Of a stretch of 64,000 bases of DNA, positions 11,282-20,505 are shown one piece after another; position 1 is the first letter of the stretch; the number at the start of each line of letters is the position of its first letter. The position numbers and the translations under genes were made by a program. Below the pieces are notes generated by a model that saw only the letters and a program-made list of their open reading frames with translations, searched no databases and was not told where the DNA came from. Location: positions 4,588,001 to 4,652,000 of the forward strand of contig JAYKKR010000001.1 of the NCBI GenBank assembly GCA_036971615.1, in the 5' to 3' direction. This DNA comes from Amyloporia xantha (lineage: Eukaryota; Basidiomycota; Agaricomycetes; Polyporales; Adustoporiaceae).

Positions 11282-13075
11282 ATGTCCGTCGACCTCACCA
11301 CCCCTACCGCCGCCCGCCGCTCCCTCCCGGTCATCGAACAGCGCCTCGACACTCTGCGCAGCGCGGAGCCCACGCTCGATGAGGACGCCTCGCCCCAGGA
11401 CCTGCAAAACTGGCTCCGCTGGGTGAACGCGCTGGGTCAGACCTGGGTAAGCAACCGGACCACTCCTCCCCATCTCTGCCGCCTCCTAACTTTGCGACCC
11501 CCGCCAGGTGGCCCTGTCCGCGGCCCACGCTGTGGCCAGCCACCAAACGACTCCGCGCAGCGCTCCCCCCAGGGACCTGCAGGTCTGGGTCGCCGCGACG
11601 CGGCCGGCTCATGGCCTACCGCGACGATTTCCCCGTCGCAGACCAATATTATGACACTCTCCTGCAGCGCCTCTCCCCTTCCCATCACGCCGTCTTTCTC
11701 GCCGGCACCCAGAACTTCACCTGGAACCGCCGGGCTCGCACCCTCCGCAGCCTCTGGCCCCCTGCCTCGTTTCCTCCCAACGACGCCGACACCTCCGCCT
11801 CAGGCTCCCGCTATACGAGCCCGTCGGAAACGGACGGTAAGTCACGCCGCCTCTCCAGGCGGAAGCGTGCCGCTAACCCCGACGACCGAGGAGTTGGGGA
11901 CGATGAGGGAGAGGAGGAGGCAGATCCGTCGTCCGACCTCGCCCCGCCATCCCCGCCGCCACCACGCACCGTAGGCGGCAGGAAGCGGCAAACGAAGGGC
12001 AAGACGGCCGCCCCGAAGCCCCCAAAAGCGCCCCGTCTTTCGATCAAGGTTCCTCCCCGTCGCACCGGCACCGCCGCCGCCTCCGACCTCAAGAAGAACC
12101 TCGCGGATCGTCCGAACCGCGACCGGCGAGGCCCCATCGCCTACCTCAACCATCCGCCCTGCACGTTCTGCACCTACAAGGGTTATCGCTGCGCTGGCGA
12201 CGGCACCCGCCGCCACGTCTGCGAGCCGTGCATGATCGCGCGGAAGAAATGTTCCGTCCGCGACGAGCCGCCGGCGAGTCGTAAGTCCCTTCCCGCCCGT
12301 CCTCCCATAGACCTCCCCTTCACCTGTCTCATTCACAGAACACATCGAGTTCGTGGGCCTGCCATCCGATGAGGACGACGACGAAGAGCCCTACCCCCCC
12401 GAGTTCCCCCTCATCAACCGCCCCCGCCCCGTCGTCGTCATCCCGCCCCGTCCGCGCGCCCCCACCATCCGCGCCCCCGCCGCCTCCCCTGCACCCACGC
12501 CCGTCACTCCCCCTCCGCGTCCCTCCGTACCCTCCTCCGAGATCTTACCGTCCGCCGAGGAACCGTTGTTCCTTCCCGGGACCCCCGACCGCCCGATCTC
12601 CCCTCCATGGGAGCCCTCAAGCCTCCTTCCCGCCTTTTCCCCCCTTCCGCTCCATCCCCCTCCCGTCGTCATTCGCCGTCCTCGCAACCTCGACCTCCTG
12701 GACGTCGCCGCAGAGCCGCCGTGCGAGCCGCAGACCGAGCTCGAGATGTGGCTCGTCGCTCGGTTAGCGGCCACCACCGACTTCCTGTTCCAGATGGCCG
12801 ATCGAGCGCGGGACCTCGGGTACGCAGAGCAGTTCGGGATCGCTGACTACCCCGACAACACGCTCGACCCCGCTCGCTCCGCCAGCCCTGCCCCCGACTT
12901 CGTCGAAGGGTCCTCTAGCGGCCCCGCTCCTCATCCGGCTCCCGACAGCGACGACGCCGTGGCTGAGCTCCTGGCCGCCGAGCTCGACTCCCCTACGCTG
13001 CCGCCGCTGTCGCCCACCGACGAGGACATGTTAGACCTCACCGGGGCGTCCAAAGGGAAAGGGCGCGAAACGTAG
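11282..13075 (+). CDS. Retrotransposon antisense accessory gene B, Cys-rich zinc-binding-like protein
   Basis: Exon 1 is 11282-11446 (55 codons, ending NWLRWVNALGQTW, then GTAAGC). The main coding part follows in the frames of 11611-12280 and 12353-13075, joined by an intron near 12282-12338. It contains CTFCTYKGYRC and, about nine residues later, HVCEPCMIARKKC. That makes two Cys triplets (C-x2-C-x6-C each) resembling a fungal binuclear zinc cluster, flanked by basic residues and followed by a long Pro-rich acidic tail. A DNA- or RNA-binding role is inferred. Exon 2 as read from 11509 runs out of frame with the 11611 frame by one base near 11605, so either a small indel or an unseen intron is present. 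Confidence 0.5.
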
Positions 13076-13080
13076 CGCGG

Positions 13081-13399
13081 GCCTCCCCCTTGATTCGCGT
13101 AGTGTACGAAATGTACTTTTATCTCGTAGTCGTAGTACCCGTCAGTCTGTCGTTTGTACCGCTTTTCTTGTATGTACGCGCCGCCGCCCGCCGTTGATCG
13201 GCTAAAATCAATGCATGTCAGTTACTCGTCCCACAGTCCCCGTCCGCCCCGTGTGCCCCTGCCGCGTGTCTCCCCGCGTTCTGCGTAGAAGCCGCCTCGC
13301 GGCCAGCGCGTGTTGCGCCCCTAGGTATAACTACCGCCGCCCGTCCCCGATTTCCCTGAGTTTCTTCCACCTCGCCCCCCTGCCTTCCTGCCCAGCCTC
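13081..13399. other. Spacer between accessory genes B and C
   Basis: GC-rich internal DNA of the retrotransposon. No gene is supported on either strand; it probably contains the 3' end of gene B and the promoter of gene C. Confidence 0.35.
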
Positions 13400-13971
13400 A
13401 TGAGCGCGACGCCCCCGGTGTTTTCTCCTGAGGAGGCCCGCGAAAGGTACCTGCAAGTCCTCTGTGACACCCCCATCCCCTCCGATCCACCCGCACGCAT
13501 CGCGTGGGTCCACGCCGTAGACACCGCCGAGGTACGTGCTCCCCTTCCGCCCACACCATACTTTGTCCTCGAACTACCACCTAGGCCATCCTTCATTCCA
13601 CGCTCCCGGAGGACTATGATCCTTCGTCCCCGTCGGAGCCCGTCCCCGGGATCGATGTCCTTGCCCGCCGCGCAGTGGTGGACTCCTTCCGCCTGCGGTA
13701 CCTCCCGCATCCCCCACCGGTCCCTATCCGCCTAACTGCCTTAGAACTCCAAAACGTCCAACTCCAAGCCCGCATCGACCAACTCGAGCCCGCTCTCGCT
13801 CAGATCCTTCAAGTGCAAATGGACCCGCTGCGCTCTGACGTCATTGCCCGCGCCCTCGAGATCCTCTCAGAAGTAGATCACCGTTTGTCTCTCCAAGACA
13901 CGGCCCTTTCTTCCGCGCTGGAGTACGTCCATGTCCCTTCTTCGTGCCGAGGTCCACGCGCGTGCCCGTGA
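13400..13971 (+). CDS. Retrotransposon antisense accessory gene C, coiled-coil protein
   Basis: Exon 1 is 13400-13531 (44 codons, closing ARIAWVHAVDTAE). A GTACGT...CCTAG intron is followed by exon 2 from 13582 (AILHSTLPEDYDPSSPSEP). The layout and the x-W-V-H-A-V closing resemble genes A and B. Exon 2 contains a heptad-like helix (LELQNVQLQARIDQLEPAL). The frame ends at 13971, but a one-base shift near 13930 would continue the same style of helix (LLRAEVHARARD) to about 14150. That region overlaps, antisense, the 3' end of the integrase frame; probably only one strand is truly coding there. Confidence 0.45.
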
Positions 13972-15622
13972 TTCCTCGTCCGCCTTGCGTATCCTCCAAG
14001 ACCAGGTCGCCCACGGATTCGATCGAGCCGCCTTTTCCCTCTCTACCCACAACACCGTCATCCAGTCCCTTCTTCGCCGCGTCCTCGCCCTGGAAGCCCG
14101 CCTCCCTTCCCCGACCCTCCTCCCGTACCTTACTCTTCCCCCCGTCATCGGATCCTTCCTCCCCGCTCGATCCCTCCCCTCCCGTTTCCTCCCCATAATT
14201 CTTTTGCTCACTGTCCCGACCCACATCTTCCTCCCCCGCTTCCATTTCGTCCAATACCCCTTTTTGCGCTTCTTCCGCTTCCTCGACGATCTTGCGCACG
14301 TCTAGTGCAACCTCTTTTCGCGCCTTATACGGTACCACACGGAAAGCTGCGTACCGTAGTCTCGACACCGCTCCTGTTAGTTCCGCGAGTATGTAGGCTC
14401 CTCCTTTTGTACGCCGTACGACAACCATAGGCCCGAAATACCGGGGTTTTGATTTCCTGCTATGTTCCGTCTCAATCTGTGAGTTCCGCACTAGCACCAG
14501 ATCCCCCGCCGTGAACACAAAATCCTTGATTGTCCGCGCGAACCGCCGCTCGAAATCCTTCACCGACGCGTATCGAGCCGCTAGCACCCTCCGCCGTACG
14601 TCCCGCAAATCCTCCGCCCGTTTGAGCAGCTGCCGCCCCCGGATTTCAAGTAGGTCCACATCGCTGATCTCCTTCCGGTCGGGCGGCACCAAGTACGTAG
14701 CTTCCGCCAGGTCGAAAGGGAAAACTGGCTCGATCCCGTGCGCGATATAGAAAGGCGAGGTGCCCGTCGATTTCTGAATCGTCACCCGTTCCGCCCAAAA
14801 CACGGCATGCATCACCTTAGGCCACCCCTTCTCGTTCCCTCCACAAAGCTTAACCGCCGCTTCCCGTACGTCCCGGTGCCTCCGCTCCACGATCCCATTC
14901 GCCTGTGAGTTGTACGCTGAGATTCGGATATGGTTGATTTTGTACCGTTCCCGCAAGTGTTCCAACGCCGCGACAAACGGTGTCCCGTTATCCGTAACAA
15001 TTTCCTCCACCGCTCCCCACCGACACAGCAGCTCCTCGTAGATGAAGTTCCCAATCGTAACTCCTGTCTCCTTCCGCAGCATCCGCCATTCCGGGTAAGA
15101 CGACAGGGAACAACGTGCTTGGACGATATGCGTGTACCCGTATGCTGTTGGCATGTGCATCGAGTCCATGTGCACCTTCGAAAACAGCCCCCCCGGCATA
15201 GGTACCGTCGGTGGGATGTGGTACTTGTGCGCCTTGCGGAGCTGACACTCATGGCAGCTTCCCACATACCATTTTACGTCGTGATCGAGACTAACCCACC
15301 AGAATCGTTCGAGGAGCCGGGCGCGCACTGTGAAGATCCCTTTGTGCCCGAGGGAGTCGTGCGCCTCTTTCATCAGGCCGTACCGCTTCCCTTTCTCCAC
15401 CACCACCTTGTGCTTCCCTCCTTTATCTTTCTTCCAGAGCCTCCCCCTTTGACAAAGAACTTGCTGGCGTAACGGACGAACGAGGTGAACTGCCTCTCGT
15501 CCATTCCTTCCGGCCGCCTCGGGTCTCGTAAAAATTCGTCTACCTTCCGCACCCTTTCCTCCCGCGCCCCTCCGTTGCTGACCTCTGGGATCTCCACCCC
15601 CTCTCCCGCGTCCAGCGACCAC
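13841..15622 (-). CDS. Retrotransposon pol frame 3: integrase
   Basis: This frame holds the HHCC zinc module (AHDSLGHKG and, later, SCHECQLRK). It also holds the DDE core: MDSM near 15170, VTDNGTPFVAA near 14985, and NGIVERRHRDVREAA near 14895. A C-terminal part (KPRYFGPMVVVRR) resembles the GPY/F region of Ty3 integrases. Integrase inserts the cDNA into chromosomes. The first coding residues lie before the zinc module, after a one-base shift from the preceding frame near 15445. No chromodomain was seen. The last roughly 150 residues are Gly/Glu/Arg-rich low complexity antisense to accessory gene C and may not be real. Confidence 0.88.
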   Translation of the reverse strand: MVAGRGRGGGDPRGQQRRGAGGKGAEGRRIFTRPEAAGRNGREAVHLVRPLRQQVLCQRGRLWKKDKGGKHKVVVEKGKRYGLMKEAHDSLGHKGIFTVRARLLERFWWVSLDHDVKWYVGSCHECQLRKAHKYHIPPTVPMPGGLFSKVHMDSMHMPTAYGYTHIVQARCSLSSYPEWRMLRKETGVTIGNFIYEELLCRWGAVEEIVTDNGTPFVAALEHLRERYKINHIRISAYNSQANGIVERRHRDVREAAVKLCGGNEKGWPKVMHAVFWAERVTIQKSTGTSPFYIAHGIEPVFPFDLAEATYLVPPDRKEISDVDLLEIRGRQLLKRAEDLRDVRRRVLAARYASVKDFERRFARTIKDFVFTAGDLVLVRNSQIETEHSRKSKPRYFGPMVVVRRTKGGAYILAELTGAVSRLRYAAFRVVPYKARKEVALDVRKIVEEAEEAQKGVLDEMEAGEEDVGRDSEQKNYGEETGGEGSSGEEGSDDGGKSKVREEGRGREAGFQGEDAAKKGLDDGVVGREGKGGSIESVGDLVLEDTQGGRGITGTRVDLGTKKGHGRTPARKKGPCLGETNGDLLLRGSRGRGQ

Positions 15623-15834
15623 ACCATCAGTCCCCCTTCGTCCCTCTTCCCTCCCGGCGTATTCAAGACCTCCATGGTGAACGCGTAGGCCTCGTCAATC
15701 CACTCTTCAAAGTCATCTTCCTCTTCCGGGTCTTCCTCTGCTGCCCCCGCCGCGAAAGCCCATCCGCCCCCGCATGCCGTTCCCCCGGCACGTGTACCAG
15801 CTTGAAGTCGAATAGGAGGATCCCAGCGATCCAT
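15373..15834 (-). CDS. Retrotransposon pol frame 2: RNase H-integrase linker
   Basis: A short frame that bridges pol frames 1 and 3. Meaningful sequence runs from AAEEDPEEEDDFEEWIDEA to FVRYASKFFVKGG. The junction with frame 1 lies in a C-run near 15744-15752, and that with frame 3 in CCCCC near 15442-15451. Each join needs a one-base change. On its own it is not a gene but a piece of one broken pol. Confidence 0.7.
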   Translation of the reverse strand: MDRWDPPIRLQAGTRAGGTACGGGWAFAAGAAEEDPEEEDDFEEWIDEAYAFTMEVLNTPGGKRDEGGLMVWSLDAGEGVEIPEVSNGGAREERVRKVDEFLRDPRRPEGMDERQFTSFVRYASKFFVKGGGSGRKIKEGSTRWWWRKGSGTA

Positions 15835-18602
15835 CTGTTGATAGTGGCGTTTGGTTGGATGTCTGGGTTATTTAGCATCCCCTTAATATATTTGGCGTCG
15901 ACTTCGACGACCAGCTTCTTCACTCCGATAATGTAGATCCGGCACGCCCGCAGCGCCCGGAACAACCCAAACAGCTCTAGCTTGGCTTGCGAGTATCGGG
16001 ATTCGCGTTCGTTCCACGTTATGGACCCGAACCGGTTTGGCCTTCTCTTCCCGTCCTCCCCTTTCTGTAAGATTACGAACCCCACCCCGATCCACGATGA
16101 ATCCACCGCCAGAATTACCTCCCGTTCGGACCCATAGTCAATCGGGACGAGCGCGGGCGAGTTGATTACTGCGTCCTTCAGCTTCCGCATAGCGTCCTCC
16201 TGCGCCTCCTCCCATACGAAGTCGGCTCCCTTCCGAAGCAGGTCGTTGAGTGGGCGCGCCATTTTCCCGAAGTCCTTTACGAACATCCGCACCAGCCCGC
16301 AGGTCCCCAAAAATCCTCGCACGTTTGTTACCGTCTCGCACCGCGGCCAATCCTTGATCTTCTGCACTCGGGACTCCTCCGGGACCCTCCCCTCGTACGT
16401 GCATCGGTGCCCTACCACCACCACCTCTGGGACGCACAAATACGCCTTCTTCCCCGAGAACGTCCCTCCCACGTTCCCGATCCGTTGCAACACCCGATTT
16501 ACGTTCTGTAGGTGTTCCCACACGAATCGCCTTATCCCTGGGTTCCCCTCGATTGTCTCATACCCCCCTTCCAGCTCGTACCGGGTCTTTGGCCCTTTAA
16601 TTGGCACGTCGTCGATGAACGGGACCGTGACATGCGGAATCTCGTCCTGCAGGATGAAGGTCACATCCCCATGCATAATTTGCGCAGAATTGGTATACCC
16701 CATCGGAATCGAGGTCAGCCGAAATGCCCCCAGCGGCGTCTGGAACGAGGTGATGTCCCGCGACCGGGCGTCCAGGGTCCGCTGGTCGAAAGCTACGTAT
16801 AGGTCCAGGATCCCATAACATCCCCTTCCCCCAAAGGACTCCGCCAAATGTTCTACCAGTGGGGGAACCGCCGCGTCCTTGATAGCTACGCCGTTTAGGG
16901 GTTGTAGATCGTGCACCAACCGGAGGGACTTCCCGTCTTTCTTTACCACGCAAAACCACCTGGACCGGTACGACGAGTTCGAGGGCTCGTACACCCCCGA
17001 AGCGATCTTGTCCTTGATGATTTGTACGACCTGATCAAAGATTCCCGGCGGGATAGGGATGTTCTTCAGCACCCACGGAACGTGTTCCACCGTCGGAATC
17101 ATGACCGGGTCGAAGTATTCGTCCGAGAACCTTCCCTTCTCCGTCTCGTCCCAGGCGAACACCCGCTCGTGCTGTCCCACTAAAAAGTCCACCAACTTCA
17201 CTTCCTCCGGCCACAGGAATCCCCCTCCCCCTACGTCCAACGCCTTCCTCCGCTCGTCCGTATAACGCCCCTGCGGGTGGAACTCGGGCGGCCGACGAGG
17301 CAGTTCCGGTAGATTCCTCAGCGGGTCCCCTGGCGCTCTTCGCACGATTCGAAATTCTTCAGGTAGCGTCGTCGCCACCGGCCTTACCTTGTTCGCTACC
17401 TTCTTGTAGGCGTACGCATGTACCACCTCGTCTTCTTCTACCCAGAATCCTTCCTTCCCGCTCCTTCCGCTCCCTTCCGGCACTACAAGTCCTCCCTCCC
17501 GTGTTAAGTGTATCCTCTTCTTCCCTGCTCGCACCACCGGTGGTCGTTCGTTCATCTTGGGTTCGCGCGGCACATACGAGGAAACAGAAATGCATTGAGA
17601 CTGAATATCCTTGCCGATACATGATATGTGCGAATTGTCCAGACGAGACGACGACACCCGGGTGCGATTACCCCTCTCTTCTTCCCCCCGCGCAGTGCTC
17701 CTCTCCGCCGATTTGCCTGCTCTATCTATCGGGTTGGAAGGGGTATACAGAGAGTATAAACGTACGAGTGCGTCTCCGCGAGCGTTGCCCGCATCCTCGA
17801 CTATTGAAAACCCGCCGCGGATGGCTTCCGTCGACCGTTCCGCGGTTTTGTCGCCACCATCACCCGTTCCCCTGTTTCCGGGTCCGTAAGAGTGATTTGT
17901 TGTTCGCCGGAGGAAGTCCCGCGTTTCGCAAGCAGTGAGAGCGAAGAAGGGCCGTCCCAGGAGGACTTCGAACGGCGCGTCGTCCAGCACCTGCAGCTGG
18001 AGGTACAGGTCAACGCTCCCGAACGTGAAACGTACGTTTTGCGCCTTCCCGACCGTTTTCACTTGCGCGCTGTTGGCCGTCTCCATCGTAATGGCTTCGT
18101 CAGGCTTCAGGACGATCCCTGTCTTCTCCCAGATGTCCTTCCGCATGGCCACGATCTGCGCCCCGCCGTCGAGCACACACTCGCATGTGAACTTCCCTTC
18201 GATAACTGGTTCCACTGCTCGCAGCGCCAGCGAGTCGTGCCCGATACTCGCCCCTCCTTCCGTAACCTGGAAGGTTTCCTTCGCGTCCTCCCAATGGTCC
18301 TCGTCGTCGACTTCTACCAGACCGGCGGTGGCTACCCGCGACGTCGTCACATCCCCCTTCACTTCCTTCCGCACCCCTGCCGAGATTGCCAGCACCTCCC
18401 CCACCGTCATCTCCACCTTCGTCCCGTAGAGCTTCTTCGTCGCTTCCGCCACCGAGTACCGTTGTTCGATCTCCGTCTGGTACTTGTATTGCCCCGTGGT
18501 TCCTCCCGCCCCCTTTCCTTCGCTTCCCTTAGCCTTTTCCTCGCTCGTCCGTGGTATGTTGGCCGCAGGTATCCCCGGCGGTTTCCCTCCTGGGCCCCGC
18601 AA
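15663..18602 (-). CDS. Retrotransposon pol frame 1: protease, reverse transcriptase, RNase H
   Basis: A 979-residue open frame. A retropepsin-like domain has CVLDGGAQIVAM and later EVLLGRPFF; note DGG in place of the usual D-S/T-G. The reverse transcriptase has RLVHDLQPLNGV, YGILDLYVAFDQRTLD, IPMGYTNSAQIM and the catalytic FIDD (where YVDD or FIDD is expected). RNase H has LAVDSSWIGVG, KLELFGLFRAL, VEVDAKYIKGML and HAGADGLSRR. The frame's last residues after GLSRR are out of frame with the true product. It joins gag by a one-base shift near 18606-18616. Confidence 0.93.
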   Translation of the reverse strand: MRGPGGKPPGIPAANIPRTSEEKAKGSEGKGAGGTTGQYKYQTEIEQRYSVAEATKKLYGTKVEMTVGEVLAISAGVRKEVKGDVTTSRVATAGLVEVDDEDHWEDAKETFQVTEGGASIGHDSLALRAVEPVIEGKFTCECVLDGGAQIVAMRKDIWEKTGIVLKPDEAITMETANSAQVKTVGKAQNVRFTFGSVDLYLQLQVLDDAPFEVLLGRPFFALTACETRDFLRRTTNHSYGPGNRGTGDGGDKTAERSTEAIRGGFSIVEDAGNARGDALVRLYSLYTPSNPIDRAGKSAERSTARGEEERGNRTRVSSSRLDNSHISCIGKDIQSQCISVSSYVPREPKMNERPPVVRAGKKRIHLTREGGLVVPEGSGRSGKEGFWVEEDEVVHAYAYKKVANKVRPVATTLPEEFRIVRRAPGDPLRNLPELPRRPPEFHPQGRYTDERRKALDVGGGGFLWPEEVKLVDFLVGQHERVFAWDETEKGRFSDEYFDPVMIPTVEHVPWVLKNIPIPPGIFDQVVQIIKDKIASGVYEPSNSSYRSRWFCVVKKDGKSLRLVHDLQPLNGVAIKDAAVPPLVEHLAESFGGRGCYGILDLYVAFDQRTLDARSRDITSFQTPLGAFRLTSIPMGYTNSAQIMHGDVTFILQDEIPHVTVPFIDDVPIKGPKTRYELEGGYETIEGNPGIRRFVWEHLQNVNRVLQRIGNVGGTFSGKKAYLCVPEVVVVGHRCTYEGRVPEESRVQKIKDWPRCETVTNVRGFLGTCGLVRMFVKDFGKMARPLNDLLRKGADFVWEEAQEDAMRKLKDAVINSPALVPIDYGSEREVILAVDSSWIGVGFVILQKGEDGKRRPNRFGSITWNERESRYSQAKLELFGLFRALRACRIYIIGVKKLVVEVDAKYIKGMLNNPDIQPNATINRWIAGILLFDFKLVHVPGERHAGADGLSRRGQQRKTRKRKMTLKSGLTRPTRSPWRS

Positions 18603-19591
18603 CGCCGCCCCGTCCTTGCCCCTGTCTTCTTCACTTCTTCGAACCGCACTTCCTTCTTCTTCGCCCGCGCCAACTCTGCTTGGAGAACCCGGACCCTTTC
18701 CGACGGATCTTCCTCATCCGACGAACCTTCGTCCCTCGTCTCCACCATGTTCACGCCCTCGTATATCTGGAAAAGGTTCGCGGCCAAGTGCGGAGGGGCC
18801 TGTCGCTCGTTCCCCGCGACTCGTACCAGTTGCCCAGGGTTCTGGGCGTGCCACGAGTCCACTCGATCCTTCATGTACTCTCCAGGCAGGCCGCGCGGAA
18901 CGAACATGCTGTTCGGCAGCCGTACTTTCCCAGTCTCGTCCCGGTAGATCTTCCGGTCAAGGATATACTGGAGAATAATCCCGCAGTTCCGCATGAAGTG
19001 CTCCGGGTCCCCACAGAAGTTGCACAGGAAGTTGCCCGGCGCTCCTCCCGCTCCTTGCGCGACCCCTCCCCCGGTCCGCGGCGCCCCTCCCGCTCCTCCG
19101 CTGCGTCCCGCCAAGAACGCCTGCATCATCTGTATCGTCTGGTTGAAGAGCGCCAAGTCTACGCCCTCCGTCTTTACCACCGCGGTCGCTGCTGGAGGCG
19201 CTGTCGTCCCGCTCGTCCCTGCTGTGTCTCTTCCGCCCCCTCCCACGGCTCCTCCTCCTACTCCCGGGAGGCACTTCTGCGCCACCTTGTGCATTACGTC
19301 CATCCCCCACGGGTCATCCGGGTCGTGGTCGGGTTCTGCGATCTCCGCCCTCCGGGTAATCGTCCGCAGTTCTTCCTCCCCGAACCCGCGCATGTACACT
19401 TCGTCCCTGTGCCGCGCCGCTATCTTGCTCTTCGATATCAGGAAGGCTGCGACCGGGGAATACTCTCGATAATATGCGGCCTCCTCCCCCCTCGTCCGCA
19501 CCCCCTTGTCTCGCGCCGACTGCGCTATGCGATCGAGGTCTGCCGCGGTGTACCTCTTGTCTCCGTCCGCCCCCGGGTACAAGGCCTTCAC
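18407..19591 (-). CDS. Retrotransposon gag, C-terminal part with zinc knuckle
   Basis: Starts in the Gag helical region (ALYPGADGDKRYTAADLD, YYREYSPVAAFLISKSKIA). It includes a Gly-rich linker and a nucleocapsid-type knuckle CNFCGDPEHFMRNC (C-x2-C-x4-H-x4-C, near 18990-19030). The tail after EVRFEEVKK shifts frame into pol. It overlaps the preceding gag frame by four bases and is a continuation of it, not a separate gene. Confidence 0.85.
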   Translation of the reverse strand: MKALYPGADGDKRYTAADLDRIAQSARDKGVRTRGEEAAYYREYSPVAAFLISKSKIAARHRDEVYMRGFGEEELRTITRRAEIAEPDHDPDDPWGMDVMHKVAQKCLPGVGGGAVGGGGRDTAGTSGTTAPPAATAVVKTEGVDLALFNQTIQMMQAFLAGRSGGAGGAPRTGGGVAQGAGGAPGNFLCNFCGDPEHFMRNCGIILQYILDRKIYRDETGKVRLPNSMFVPRGLPGEYMKDRVDSWHAQNPGQLVRVAGNERQAPPHLAANLFQIYEGVNMVETRDEGSSDEEDPSERVRVLQAELARAKKKEVRFEEVKKTGARTGRRCGAQEGNRRGYLRPTYHGRARKRLREAKERGREEPRGNTSTRRRSNNGTRWRKRRRSSTGRRWR

Positions 19592-20505
19592 CCTCGCTTA
19601 AACACCAGATACACCCGCCCAGTGGCCCCATCCGCCGTCTTCCACAGTTCCTCTTGTTCCACCGTTAGGTACTTCAGCGCGTACCGTATCTTCTCTTCTT
19701 CCGTCGTAATCCCTGCTGCCGCGCACAGGTCCTCTAGGTCCTCGAAGTATCGCAGTAGATTGCGCGGTTCCCCGTCGAAGGTCGGCGCCGTCTTCGCCCC
19801 TCGTACGGGCATGGATGAAGTAGGCATGGCACGCGCGGGTACTGTAGCACTTGTCGATTGGGTAGGTGCGGGACGGGGCGAGCTCGCTCGTGATGGAGGG
19901 AGTGGTATGCTCGCGGGATCTACGTATGTCGACAGGATGGTAGGCTCGACGACCTCGCGTTTGACTTGGACTGAGGGTGGTGCCGAAATCGTTCGTCGGC
20001 GTGGACGTTCGGGAGGAACTGGAGATGAGCGGGTTGACGGGGTCACGGAAGATTTGGTGATTGATGAGATCGTGGATGTTTCTTCGGTACTCCTTCCTTC
20101 CACCGGCGGCTCGTGGTTTACTGGGGAATGGAGCGGAGGCGAAGGATGTTCGAGGGATACGGAGCGCGTGTTGCTTTGTGACCGGAAGGGAGGGATTCTG
20201 ACGTCGAAAGGGTTATCCGAGTCTGAGTCGTCGAACGCGGCCGGTCGGAGGGGAAAGTGAGGAAGGTCGAGATCTAGTCGGGGGGAGATAGGACTGTTCT
20301 GGGCTAAGAGAAGTTCTTGCTGTAGAGTACGGTCCGGCACGGCGATGGTGCGCGAACGAAGTCTTCGAACTATAAGATTCCCCCTCGCGGTGGGCTCCAC
20401 TTGTAAGGCTTGGTGCTCCTCCCGCTGTGCGATAAGCACACCTGGAAGGAACAGATCAATGAGTCGAAGGGGAAGGGGAGTGAAGACGTTCGCAGCGTCT
20501 GGCAC
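19588..20505 (-). CDS. Retrotransposon gag, N-terminal part
   Basis: A 305-residue frame: a Ser/Pro-rich low-complexity N-terminus, then a capsid-like end with APTFDGEPRNLLRYFEDLE and YALKYLTVEQEELWKTADG, typical of basidiomycete gypsy Gag. It stops at a TGA that a one-base shift (FKR to RVKALYPG) would bypass. The first residues overlap the right LTR and the primer-binding site, so the true start is probably an internal codon downstream of 20402. Confidence 0.8.
   Translation of the reverse strand: MPDAANVFTPLPLRLIDLFLPGVLIAQREEHQALQVEPTARGNLIVRRLRSRTIAVPDRTLQQELLLAQNSPISPRLDLDLPHFPLRPAAFDDSDSDNPFDVRIPPFRSQSNTRSVSLEHPSPPLHSPVNHEPPVEGRSTEETSTISSITKSSVTPSTRSSPVPPERPRRRTISAPPSVQVKREVVEPTILSTYVDPASIPLPPSRASSPRPAPTQSTSATVPARAMPTSSMPVRGAKTAPTFDGEPRNLLRYFEDLEDLCAAAGITTEEEKIRYALKYLTVEQEELWKTADGATGRVYLVFKRG
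20382..20399 (-). promoter_or_regulatory. Putative tRNA primer-binding site
   Basis: On the minus strand TGGAGCCCACCGCGAGGG starts 2 nt inside the upstream LTR end (CTTACA-AG-TGG). The leading TGG pairs with a tRNA CCA end. I did not identify which tRNA supplies the remaining 15 bases. Confidence 0.6.

Noticed and set aside
18551..20260. A 569-residue plus-strand frame opposite gag
   Set aside because: A shadow of the codon bias in gag, with no motif. The minus strand has the zinc knuckle and capsid-like features.
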